Shown: positions 36,601 through 44,314 of the stretch, one piece after another
Numbering within the stretch: the first letter of the stretch is position 1
How the letters are laid out: every line of letters begins with the position of its first letter
Assembly (NCBI GenBank): GCA_016793885.1
Contig: JAEUHE010000017.1
Location: 1 to 57,636, forward strand
From: Verrucomicrobiales bacterium
GTDB taxonomy: Bacteria > Verrucomicrobiota > Verrucomicrobiia > Limisphaerales > UBA11320
Length of the DNA: 57,636 bases
Reading direction: 5' to 3'
Notes under the pieces: model-generated
Database searches by the model: none
What the model was told of the DNA's origin: nothing
What the model saw: the letters and a program-made list of their open reading frames with translations, nothing else
Position numbers and translations under genes: made by a program

Positions 36601-36765
36601 GTACATGATCTCGTTGAAGACCGCCACACTATCGGCGGGCACTTCGTTTTCCGGGGCTGAGGTTGCGCCTTCTCCGTGGTAAAGTCCGAAGGCCAGCAGG
36701 CTCAGGACCATCCAAGCCGGAGCACGAAGAGTAGGGTGGCAGGTATTCATCACAAATTGAGACAT
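30619..36765 (-). CDS. Very large secreted protein: lamin-tail domains, LamG, CotH and C-terminal FYR tail
   Basis: About 2048 residues if started at ATG 36765 (ATG 36750 is the alternative); both precede a signal peptide (MVLSLLAFGLYHGEGA). Domain order: lamin-tail domain (NEIMYHSQSDDPAEEWIELH); jelly-roll segment; LamG-like (YYSLDSTLADGSGNGFDA, GSMKLFLNGVRDG); further lamin-tail repeats (VVINEIMYHRAPS, EEEWIELYNRSTDPVNLSGW); carbohydrate-binding-like region (LIQNGTFETGFTKW); CotH-like region (LRILADPKEAQGLMPMTNLL onward); a late lamin-tail (LRISEIMYHPSDPTEAEIA); and a tail ending SQFYRLVPE. CotH proteins are atypical secreted kinases, but the expected WD-x-D motif is replaced by LQNDWSFPF, so activity is doubtful. 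Probable extracellular matrix or adhesion role. A paralogue lies at 44.3-48.5 kb. Confidence 0.75.
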   Translation of the reverse strand: MSQFVMNTCHPTLRAPAWMVLSLLAFGLYHGEGATSAPENEVPADSVAVFNEIMYHSQSDDPAEEWIELHNQMAVDVDLSNWELTGGVRFRFTPGTVLTAGGYVLVAASPSHLEQRYGITTARGPWLGKLNNAGDQITLRNHNGRLMDQISYSDDSPWPPGADGSGASLAKTRRLTPSGPASNWRASSQLGGTPGRVNFPFLDGAPATTRTLVGRESPSRHLVPTASVAANAWTEVSFDDSSWLPGTSAVGYDLSGISAGTNAPVERYYSLDSTLADGSGNGFDAISTSTTFSTNVPPGSAQTRSTDFSGTSAYLQIPDPVDPAAYTIAGWVRFDSIRVCSLVVRTDAAGPTATWSHQLRMASGGKLQHYVFDGAGQLVAGTNVLVRSRWYHVAITARNGGSMKLFLNGVRDGSERTIGNLWSGGDQWRFGSNGGESPSFFDGQLSGIGIWHEELSPEAIAALAGGASPLLLNGLGSLIGTDVRSVLAGINSSLWLRTPFALPSGGNYSGLNFDVQYADGFVAWLNGREIARRNAPTLLDWNSAATDDRPPLTAVRTESINLSNHVAVLKSGPNVLAVQALNRSAQETNLLFTAQLRVSELPVDTDVLKVSFHELPSALVQPFWMELYNDGETPADLTGVQIRRGSRAVATLPATQVGPKQTFLIPWPASEAAPEAGDRLHLISADQKSWIDSATVAGLLQARREVDPRGEWFRPSTATPGAPNQFDWQEGVVINEIMYHRAPSYPRAGTSPSTTNTLLVGFDSLWSYDNQSPDQGQAWREPNFDVTAWSNGPAPLGMMTGTLPLPIKTPISANGRTTIYFRTDFEVAAKPAQFNLLLTSLIDDGAIFYLNGREVLRRNLTNGPVTSTTRAITNIGTASMSLPFPIAADALVLGRNTLAVEVHQAVTNASADFLMAARLHLSETLAPGTPGEPFAENEEEWIELYNRSTDPVNLSGWRLAEAVEFQFPNGTVIPAGGFLVVARDAAPLRAHYPGIAILGDYQGKLSDSSERILLLDAHHNPADEVRYYGRSPWPEAADGGGSSLELTDPRADNAVPESWQASDESGASPWQRYSIRATAITPAFTPAISGFNELRLCLLDSGEALIDNVSVVEEPGFTPKELIQNGTFETGFTKWRKTGTHIHTFVDSDPDHPGNRVLRLVATGPGSYLNNIIETTLKNGTLAAPVVAGREYQISFDAKWISGSPLLRAELYYNKVAATTRLSLPAQHGTPGRRNSRFVANSGPTFKCLAHEPAVPRFRTPVTVRVQADDPDGVTEMTLFYAATGKAWNRTNMTLSSTGFYEATLPGQSNVVQLQFYISATDGLNVTSLYPPGGTNSRAYIKVENTLPSARVPFLRILADPKEAQGLMPMTNLLSDDFVECTIVLGEKEVIYGGGFRLHGSMHSRQTADNNSFTLRFPADHPYRGIRTSLILRRRDLGEIVCRHMLANAPDVPGNYDDLAYLVSPPLGSGSVTRILFGNDDDIWAKSQFDGQSAQVYKMEGIREFTTTDNGTPEGYKLAIPIGWVQSFDLIDQGNDQEQYRWTTMISNRRAQDDYSRYIALSKVFGMTGTNLQRNVPAVMDVDEWSKVFGLQSLCGVADVYTVENPHNLGYMVRPTDGRMLALQNDWSFPFQRDTGSPLIGIQNLSKIFNLPVYRRVYYGNILHLLNTTFNRAYMARWTQHYGNLTGESYSGYLDYIGNRSTSARTQIGKQIPFEITSNGGQSFSTNSPVGIISGRGWVDVFKVTLGTTSNEVELAWLDAATWQLPVALAPGTNILSLTAFDRSGAVVGADSIEIDATFSDRPQFDGLRISEIMYHPSDPTEAEIAAGFNDSDEFEFVEIANISAAPVSLKGAQFVSGVRFTFQGLNISQLEPGQRVVVVKNLAAFSFRYPNSTRIAGGYTGSLDNSGEWLRLADSFGTVIDEVRYGDSGEWPESADGQGKSLERLSFQGSANTSLNWQSSSSQGGSPGTAADITPQLEIDVNNDGTLDLRAVVPGGRPHQLQSRARLDTGSWSAVRTLPSAANARVEHLTETPPAGSASQFYRLVPE

Positions 36766-36876
36766 GAATGGGATCTGGCCAAGAGAGTGGCAAAATATGA
36801 GAAAAAATAAAGCTTTAGATTTCCTTTGGCCTGGCCAAGCAGCTTGATCCATGATTCCGGTCACTGAACTGACATT

Positions 36877-38082
36877 ATGGCTCAGATTCCGATCATTATG
36901 CCGCAGCTTGGCGAGTCCATCGCCGAGGCAACGCTTATTCGGGCCTTGGTTGAGGTTGGGGATTCCATTTCGGCCGATCAGGATGTGCTGGAGGTAGAGA
37001 CGAACAAGGCCACCTTGACGGTCCGCGCCCCGGCCGCCGGGCAGTTGGCGGACATCCAGGCATGTGTGGGTGAGAGCTATCCGGTCGGGTCCGTTTTGGG
37101 ACACCTGGAGGTCAGTTCGACGGAGCTGGACCGCTTGGGGCTAAGTCAAGTCACGACGAGTGGGCGACCGGGTGCCAATGACTCACATAGCGGAGCCACC
37201 GTGGCGAATGGGGCCAGCCGACAAGCGCATGTGGAGCCGACCGTGCGTGGGCTTCCGGTGCCGGCCAACGTGGGTGGAGCGGGTTATATGTCTCCGCGGA
37301 TGAAGGCGCGCATGGCCGAGTTGGGCCTGCATGCCGCTGACCTGGCCGGCGTGGCCGGCAGCGGGGCCGCTGGGCGGGTGACCATTGAAGATTTCGAGAC
37401 CTTCCTGGCCCAGCTCGAGAAGCATCGGACCAGTCCCGCTTCAACGATGCGCGTGGCGGTGGCGGATGCCATGCGCCGCAGTTGGTCGCGTCCGTTGGCA
37501 ACGGTGGCCCTTCCCATTTCTATCGATGCGCTCTTGGCGCATCGCCGGCAGTCGGATCCCAAGCCGGGTCCCGCGCTTTATGCATTGCGCGCCTTGGCCG
37601 TTGCCTTGGCGGAGAACAGTGCTCCGGCCGGCCGGTTGGTCGGGAACCGTCTGGTTCATCCCACGAGCATTGACCTGGGGTTTGCGGTGGAGGCGGAGGA
37701 CGGAGTGCTGGTGCCGGTATTGCGGCAGGCCGACCAGCGTTCCTTGAAAGATTTGGTCGACCGCTACAACGAATTGGTGGACATGGCTCGGAAGCGCCGA
37801 TTGCCTCCTGATGCGACGGGGCAATCGATTGCCACTGTGACCAATTTTGGCACCTTCGGCCTGACGTGGGCGACTCCCATTCCCCTCCCGGAACAGACCA
37901 TTGTATTGGGCATGGGGGCGGGACGGCGGGTCCCTTTTTGGGATGAAGCCAAGCAACAGTTCGTTCCGGTGATGGAGGCTAACCTGACGCTGAGCTTCGA
38001 TCATCGGGTGCTGGATGGCGGCGCGGCGGGCCGGCTCCTGGCTCGCATCGCCAGCCTCATGCAGAAGCCGGAACTGCTCTAG
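36877..38082 (+). CDS. 2-oxoacid dehydrogenase E2 (dihydrolipoyl acyltransferase)
   Basis: A 401-residue E2 subunit with the full three-part layout. The lipoyl domain spans residues 1-75, with lipoylated Lys44 in VETNKATL. The subunit-binding domain (GYMSPRMKARMAELGL ... GRVTIEDFETFL) holds E1 or E3. The catalytic acyltransferase domain ends with the active-site phrase LSFDHRVLDGGAAG. It transfers an acyl group from lipoamide to CoA in a pyruvate, 2-oxoglutarate or branched-chain complex; the sequence alone does not say which. No E1 or E3 gene is adjacent, so partners must be elsewhere. The stop codon overlaps the convergent metallophosphoesterase stop by four bases. Confidence 0.9.
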   Translation: MAQIPIIMPQLGESIAEATLIRALVEVGDSISADQDVLEVETNKATLTVRAPAAGQLADIQACVGESYPVGSVLGHLEVSSTELDRLGLSQVTTSGRPGANDSHSGATVANGASRQAHVEPTVRGLPVPANVGGAGYMSPRMKARMAELGLHAADLAGVAGSGAAGRVTIEDFETFLAQLEKHRTSPASTMRVAVADAMRRSWSRPLATVALPISIDALLAHRRQSDPKPGPALYALRALAVALAENSAPAGRLVGNRLVHPTSIDLGFAVEAEDGVLVPVLRQADQRSLKDLVDRYNELVDMARKRRLPPDATGQSIATVTNFGTFGLTWATPIPLPEQTIVLGMGAGRRVPFWDEAKQQFVPVMEANLTLSFDHRVLDGGAAGRLLARIASLMQKPELL

Positions 38083-38897
38083 GCGGGCATCTCGACAAAC
38101 CGATGCTGCAGCTCGCCGTCGCGGGCTGAACACAGAAAGTAACCCTTCTCCTTGGAGCCGTCGTGATTGCCCCGAATGCGAGCGCAGCATCGGTTGGTGG
38201 TGAAGGCTACACCCTGGTCATTCTGTCTCAAGGTCAGCGCGTGGTAGTGACCGCTGAAGACCGCCTTCAAGTTGAACCCGCGGAACTTATCCAGCAGCGT
38301 GTTGGCATTGGTTGGACAGTAGTTCACCCCTTCCGCCAAAGGGAAATGGGTAAAGAGCACCGTCGGGCGACGGCGGCGCAGTTTGCGCAGATTCTTGTCC
38401 AGCCAATCCAGGGTGGCGGGTTGAATTGAGGTCTTCTCGTATTTCTGTCCTTCGGTGGTGTCGACCCCCACGAACTGCCAGCCGCGGTGGCGAAAGAGGT
38501 AGTTCAGCCGGTCCGGATGGGTCTCGGTATAAGCGGAGCGATCCGTAGAAGTGGCATAGTCGTGGTTGCCAATCTGCACAAAGAATGGTTTCCCCAGGTC
38601 CTCGAATGTCCTTTTGACCGCCTGATGGCTGCTCTGGGTTCCGAGATCAGTCAGATCGCCGAGGATGAGGGCGAACTCGGCGGTGTGGTGTGCTTTGAGC
38701 TGGGCGACGACTTTTTTCAGCCAGGTGGTGCACTCCGGAGCGACGTGGTGGAGGTCGTTGAGGATCAAGAAATCGAAGGCGGAGGAGGATGCGGCGGCGG
38801 ATGCGACGGCTCCCGGCCAGAACCCGGCGGCCAGCAAGGCCTGCGAACTCCAGCGGAGCATGGTGCGGCGGGAGACTGCTGGAATAGGCTTGAGCAT
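38079..38897 (-). CDS. Exported calcineurin-like metallophosphoesterase
   Basis: 272 residues. The leader VSRRTMLRWSSQALLAAG is a twin-arginine-type signal followed by a hydrophobic stretch and an Ala-rich cleavage region, so the folded, metal-loaded enzyme is probably exported. All five metallophosphoesterase blocks are present: NDLHH (Asp and His), GDLTD, GNHD, HFPL and GHYHA. The pair of metal ions would cleave phosphate mono- or diesters. Length fits the single-domain family. The nearby genes give no substrate hint. A terminator for ahcY lies between the two genes. Confidence 0.85.
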   Translation of the reverse strand: MLKPIPAVSRRTMLRWSSQALLAAGFWPGAVASAAASSSAFDFLILNDLHHVAPECTTWLKKVVAQLKAHHTAEFALILGDLTDLGTQSSHQAVKRTFEDLGKPFFVQIGNHDYATSTDRSAYTETHPDRLNYLFRHRGWQFVGVDTTEGQKYEKTSIQPATLDWLDKNLRKLRRRRPTVLFTHFPLAEGVNYCPTNANTLLDKFRGFNLKAVFSGHYHALTLRQNDQGVAFTTNRCCARIRGNHDGSKEKGYFLCSARDGELQHRFVEMPA

Positions 38898-38936
38898 GCA
38901 CAGGCTTTAACGCTCCCGCCGGCCGTCAACAAGAGC

Positions 38937-38970
38937 AAAAAAAAGGGCGCACCGTGGTGGCGGTGCGCCC
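38937..38970 (-). terminator. Intrinsic terminator downstream of ahcY
   Basis: GGGCGCACCG (38945-38954) pairs perfectly with CGGTGCGCCC (38961-38970), loop TGGTGG. On the minus strand the hairpin is followed by eight Ts (38944-38937). It lies about 25 nt after the ahcY stop and should end the metK-ahcY transcript. Confidence 0.92.
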
Positions 38971-38995
38971 GTTGAATTCTGTTGGACCCGGCGGC

Positions 38996-40459
<1,464 letters not shown>

Positions 40460-40487
40460 AGTATCGGTTTCTTAAGTGTTTGGACGT

Positions 40488-40534
40488 GTTTCAGTGCCAG
40501 GACCGCTGCGGGGGCAGTGCCTGGCCTCTGAAAC
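40488..40534 (-). other. Hairpin in the metK-ahcY intergenic gap
   Basis: GTTTCAG (40488-40494) pairs with CTGAAAC (40528-40534), and GCCAGG (40496-40501) with CCTGGC (40520-40525), with a GC-rich inner part. It could be a transcript-processing or attenuation signal between metK and ahcY. It does not fit the SAH riboswitch as I know it, and no T-run follows. Confidence 0.45.
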
Positions 40535-40538
40535 GGTG

Positions 40539-41717
40539 TTACTTGACGGCCTTACGCAGAGCGGCGGCCTTGTCGGTCTTTTCCCAAGTGATGCTGTTGG
40601 TATCCGAGACCTTGCCGAAGTGCCCGTAATTGGTGGTCTTGGAATAAATGGGTCGAAGCAGGTTGAGCTGCTTGATGATGTGGGCCGGTTTGAAGCTGAA
40701 CACTTCGCAGACGGCTTTCTCGATGACTTCGTCGGGAACCTTGCCGGTGCCGAAGGTGTTGACGCAGACGCTGACGGGGTCGGGATAACCAATGGCGTAG
40801 GCAAATTGGATTTCAGCGCTGGTGGCGAGACCGGAGGCGACAATGTTCTTGGCGACGTAGCGCCCCATGTAGGCCGCGCTGCGATCCACCTTGGAGGGAT
40901 CCTTCCCAGAGAATGCGCCACCGCCGTGGCGGCCCATGCCGCCATAGCTATCCACGATGATCTTACGGCCGGTGAGGCCGGTATCGCCCTGCGGGCCACC
41001 GACCACGAACCGTCCGGTAGGGTTAATCAGAAAGGCGGTGTCCTTATCGAGCAGGCGCTTGGGCAAAACCTTCTTGATGATCTCCTCGATGATGAATTCT
41101 TTGATAGTCTTGTGTTTGACCTCTTCGGAGTGCTGGGTGGAGACGACTACGTTGGTGATGCTGACCGGCTGATCATCCACGTAGCGGACGGAGACTTGGC
41201 TCTTGGCGTCGGGCCGCAGCCAGGAAACCTTACCGCTCTTTCGGACACGGGTGAGTTCACTGCCCAGTTGGTGAGCATACATGATCGGCGCCGGCATCAG
41301 TTCCGGCGTCTCATTGCAGGCGTAACCGAACATCAGGCCCTGGTCGCCGGCTCCCTGTTCGTCGGTGTCCTTGCCCACCGCGGCGCGGGCGTCAACGCCC
41401 TGGGCGATGTCCGGGCTTTGGGACGTGATGGCGTTCATGATGAGCACCTTGTCGGCATGGAACACATCGTCATCGTTCACATAGCCGATCTCGCGAATGG
41501 CCTTGCGCGCAATCTCGTTGAAATCGAGCTTGGCCTTGGTCGTGATTTCGCCGCCTACAACCACCAGATTGCTCTTGGCATAGGTTTCGCAAGCCACCCG
41601 GCTGTGCTTGTCTTGGGCGAGGCAGGCGTCCAAAACGGCATCGGAGATCGTGTCGCAGACTTTGTCTGGGTGCCCTTCACCCACGGACTCCGAGGAAAAG
41701 ATGTAATTCTTGCTCAT
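40539..41717 (-). CDS. metK: S-adenosylmethionine synthetase
   Basis: A 392-residue cytoplasmic enzyme forming SAM from methionine and ATP. Signatures: [23 protein letters not shown] at the N-terminus, [21 protein letters not shown] (the hexapeptide region), and [27 protein letters not shown] (the glycine-rich loop and metal/K sites). It is the first gene of the metK-ahcY pair, supplying SAM while ahcY removes SAH. Upstream is a divergent ArsR-methyltransferase gene. The roughly 200-bp leader carries no SAM riboswitch that I recognise, so transcriptional control by the neighbour is a reasonable alternative. Confidence 0.97.
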   Translation of the reverse strand: MSKNYIFSSESVGEGHPDKVCDTISDAVLDACLAQDKHSRVACETYAKSNLVVVGGEITTKAKLDFNEIARKAIREIGYVNDDDVFHADKVLIMNAITSQSPDIAQGVDARAAVGKDTDEQGAGDQGLMFGYACNETPELMPAPIMYAHQLGSELTRVRKSGKVSWLRPDAKSQVSVRYVDDQPVSITNVVVSTQHSEEVKHKTIKEFIIEEIIKKVLPKRLLDKDTAFLINPTGRFVVGGPQGDTGLTGRKIIVDSYGGMGRHGGGAFSGKDPSKVDRSAAYMGRYVAKNIVASGLATSAEIQFAYAIGYPDPVSVCVNTFGTGKVPDEVIEKAVCEVFSFKPAHIIKQLNLLRPIYSKTTNYGHFGKVSDTNSITWEKTDKAAALRKAVK

Positions 41718-41770
41718 GTTGTTGTGTTGTCTTTATTCAGCTGGACTGGAACGCATTCACGTATCTGGAT

Positions 41771-41790
41771 TTGAAGATATATATGAACTA
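41771..41790. promoter_or_regulatory. AT-rich candidate operator between metK and the ArsR-methyltransferase gene
   Basis: TTGAAGATATATATGAACTA has an ATATATAT core (41777-41784), AT-rich against a GC-rich background, and lies about 55 bp upstream of metK. It is a candidate operator or promoter element. The flanks are not symmetric, so this is a suggestion from position and composition only. Confidence 0.3.
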
Positions 41791-41918
41791 GCGCCGGTCA
41801 AACGGAATTTCCAAAAACTCTGTCTTTGTCCCCGAAACTGTTTTCTGTTTCTTGACTCCATCCCGATATCTCCAGGAGGATTCGGCCGGATCTTCCTGGC
41901 CTGAAGGGTTTTTCTTCG

Positions 41919-42878
41919 ATGCGGCAGGTTGGGATGGACCGAGCGATGACCACCACACTTAAGTCTCTGCGAGCCTTGGCCGACCCCACACGGCTGCGGA
42001 TCATTGCCCTTTTGGAGCGCGAGGAGCTGTCAGTCAACGAACTACAGGAGATCACCCGGCTGGGACAGTCGCGTATCTCGACGCATGTGGGCTTATTGCA
42101 GGACGCTTCGTTGCTGTGTTCGCGGAGGGACGGGAAACGGACCTTTTATCGTTCCAATCCTGAAGCGGACCCGATGGCCCGCGAGTTTCTGTTGCTCGCG
42201 GTGCGAGGGGCGAAGGAGTTGCCGGAATACGCGGGAGATCAGATCAATTTAAAGCGCGTGCTCAACCGTCGTCACGAGCAGGCTACGGTTTATTTCAACC
42301 AGATCGCCGGGCGTTTCGATCGGAGCTACGGTCCGGGTCGCTCTTGGCAAGCCTTTGGCCAGCTCCTGCTTAGGACCTTGCCGCCCTTGACGATTGCTGA
42401 TTTGGGCTCCGGGGAGGGGCTTCTCAGTGAGTTGTTGGCTCGCCGGGCGAAGCGTGTTATTGCGGTCGATAACTCCGAACGTATTGTCGAGTTTGGAGCG
42501 GCGAAGGCCAAGAAGAATGGCCTCAAGAACCTCGAGTTCCGTCTGGGGTCCATCGAGAATCCACCCGTCGAGGATCAAAGCGTTGATTTGGTGGTATTGA
42601 GCCAAGCCCTGCATCATGCGGAGGTTCCGCTCCAAGCCTTGGCCGCGGCGTATCGCATGTTGAAGGCCGGCGGGCAAATGATGATCCTGGATTTAGCCGC
42701 CCATAAATTCGAGCGTGCCAAGGAGCTTTACGGCGACCGCTGGCTGGGTTTCGCGGAGAGCGATCTCCATGCCTGGATCGAGAAAGCTGGCTTCAAGCGG
42801 ATCGAGATCAGCGTGGTAGCGCGTGAGGAACAGCCCCCTCATTTTGAGACGATTCTCGCCGTGGGTGAACGGCTTTAG
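41919..42878 (+). CDS. ArsR-type HTH - SAM-dependent methyltransferase fusion
   Basis: 319 residues if started at ATG 41919 (GAAGGG about 11 nt upstream); ATGs at 41934 and 41946 are alternatives, the last being closest to the domain start. Residues about 10-85 form an ArsR winged helix (LKSLRALADPTRLRIIALLE, SVNELQEITRLGQSRISTHV, RRDGKRTFYR). The rest is a class I methyltransferase with motif I IADLGSGEG and VLSQALHHAEVP. The gene is divergent from metK-ahcY. ArsR-family regulators of SAM/SAH metabolism, such as SahR, are known, and this arrangement suggests a regulator that senses SAM or SAH through its methyltransferase fold. That role is inferred; catalysis of an unknown methylation is the alternative. 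Confidence 0.85.
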   Translation: MRQVGMDRAMTTTLKSLRALADPTRLRIIALLEREELSVNELQEITRLGQSRISTHVGLLQDASLLCSRRDGKRTFYRSNPEADPMAREFLLLAVRGAKELPEYAGDQINLKRVLNRRHEQATVYFNQIAGRFDRSYGPGRSWQAFGQLLLRTLPPLTIADLGSGEGLLSELLARRAKRVIAVDNSERIVEFGAAKAKKNGLKNLEFRLGSIENPPVEDQSVDLVVLSQALHHAEVPLQALAAAYRMLKAGGQMMILDLAAHKFERAKELYGDRWLGFAESDLHAWIEKAGFKRIEISVVAREEQPPHFETILAVGERL

Positions 42879-43019
42879 GAAGTTGGGGGTCGTCGGGTCC
42901 GTCAAGACTTCACCGCCTGTCTCACCCCCCGGACCTCCCCCCAAAGGATGTTCCTTGCGCTTTGGGTCTCGGTGTCTAAACTAAGTTGGTCCTCTGTTCA
43001 TCGGAGGATCAAGCAATCT

Positions 43020-44264
43020 ATGAGCGATCGGAAAGTCTACTATCTCGACAACAATGCCACAACTCGCGTCGCACCCGAAGTGGTGGATGCCATGTTGCCG
43101 TTCCTACGCGAGCTTTGGGGGAATCCCTCGAGCGCGTACGGATTTGGCGCGCAGGTCCATCAACATGTCGAGAATGCCAGGGCTCAGGTCGCTTCGCTGA
43201 TCAACGCGGATCCTAAGGAGATCGTCTTCACCAGCTGCGGCACCGAAAGCAACAACTCCGCGATCCATAGCGCGCTGATGCTGAGTCCCGCCAAGAAGCA
43301 CGTGATCACCACTGCGGTGGAGCACTCTGCGAACATCAACTTCTGTGAGTTCCTCACCAAGCGTGGGTATGAAGTCACCTATCTCCCCGTCGAAGCCGAC
43401 GGCTCGCTTGATGTTCATCTGGTGGAGAAGTCCATCCGCCCTGACACGGCCATCGTTTCGGCGATGTGGGCGAACAACGAGACGGGGGTGCTGTTCCCCA
43501 TTGAAGAGATGGCTGCCATTTGCCGCAGCAAGGGTGTTCTCTTTCACACGGATGCAGTTCAAACCCCGGGCAAGCTGAAGATCGATGTCAAATCGCTGGG
43601 GGTCGATTTTCTGTCTCTCTCGGCCCACAAACTTCATGCCCCCAAGGGAATCGGGCTGCTTTACGTCAAGCGTCGCACCAAGTATCAGCCTTATGTGATC
43701 GGGGGACATCAAGAGCATGGGCGTCGAGGCGGTACGGAGAACGTTGCCAACATTGTTGGTTTCGGCCGCGCGGCTGAGCTGGCGATGGCTACGCTCTCGG
43801 ACGAGAACACCCGCGTCCGCGCCTTGCGCGACCGCCTGGAGACCGGGATCATGAGCGCTATCCCGAATGTCTTGCGCAACGGTTCGCGCGACAACCGTCT
43901 TCCGAACACCACCAACCTCTGTTTCGAGTTCGTCGAGGCTGAGGCGGTTTTGCTGAAGCTGGACCTGCTCGGCATTTGTGCCTCCAGCGGCTCTGCCTGC
44001 ACCACCGGCTCGTTGGATCCCTCCCATGTATTGTCGGCCATGGGCCTCACCCCGATGCGCGCGCGCGGCAGCGTTCGGTTCAGCCTAGGCATTTACAACT
44101 CGGATGAGGACGTCGACTACGTCCTGACGCATCTTCCGAAAATCATCACGGACTTGCGCGCCATTTCGCCGTTGAACCCGGAACACCCGGACAACGACAA
44201 CTACGACATCGAATCGGCTCGTGCGAAGCACGAGGAGGATATGGCGAAGGCCAGCGCGTCGTAG
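43020..44264 (+). CDS. Cysteine desulfurase (NifS/IscS type)
   Basis: About 414 residues from ATG 43020, with GGAG at 43003-43006 as ribosome-binding site. A PLP enzyme that converts cysteine to alanine and passes a persulfide sulfur to iron-sulfur cluster scaffolds or other acceptors. Evidence: YLDNNATTRVAPEV at the start, GTESNNSAIHS, the PLP lysine Lys204 in SAHKLHAPKG, GGHQEHGRRGGTENV, and the mobile active-site Cys in SSGSACTTGSLDPSHVL. This is the group I (IscS/NifS) layout. No iscU, nifU or iscA follows, so whether it serves Fe-S assembly or a dedicated thiolation pathway is open. Confidence 0.92.
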   Translation: MSDRKVYYLDNNATTRVAPEVVDAMLPFLRELWGNPSSAYGFGAQVHQHVENARAQVASLINADPKEIVFTSCGTESNNSAIHSALMLSPAKKHVITTAVEHSANINFCEFLTKRGYEVTYLPVEADGSLDVHLVEKSIRPDTAIVSAMWANNETGVLFPIEEMAAICRSKGVLFHTDAVQTPGKLKIDVKSLGVDFLSLSAHKLHAPKGIGLLYVKRRTKYQPYVIGGHQEHGRRGGTENVANIVGFGRAAELAMATLSDENTRVRALRDRLETGIMSAIPNVLRNGSRDNRLPNTTNLCFEFVEAEAVLLKLDLLGICASSGSACTTGSLDPSHVLSAMGLTPMRARGSVRFSLGIYNSDEDVDYVLTHLPKIITDLRAISPLNPEHPDNDNYDIESARAKHEEDMAKASAS

Positions 44265-44314
44265 CCGAGGGTCGGGAGGGCGGAGTTCAGTTGCGGATCG
44301 CGCCCCATCCATCA

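Noticed and set aside
40460..40538. SAH riboswitch upstream of ahcY
   Set aside because: A hairpin exists but the conserved core of the SAH riboswitch, as I know it, is absent and the gap is short.
41718..41918. SAM riboswitch upstream of metK
   Set aside because: I looked on the minus strand for SAM-I, SAM-II and SAM-IV type conserved cores and saw none; the leader is AT-rich and lacks the expected helices. A covariance search would settle it.
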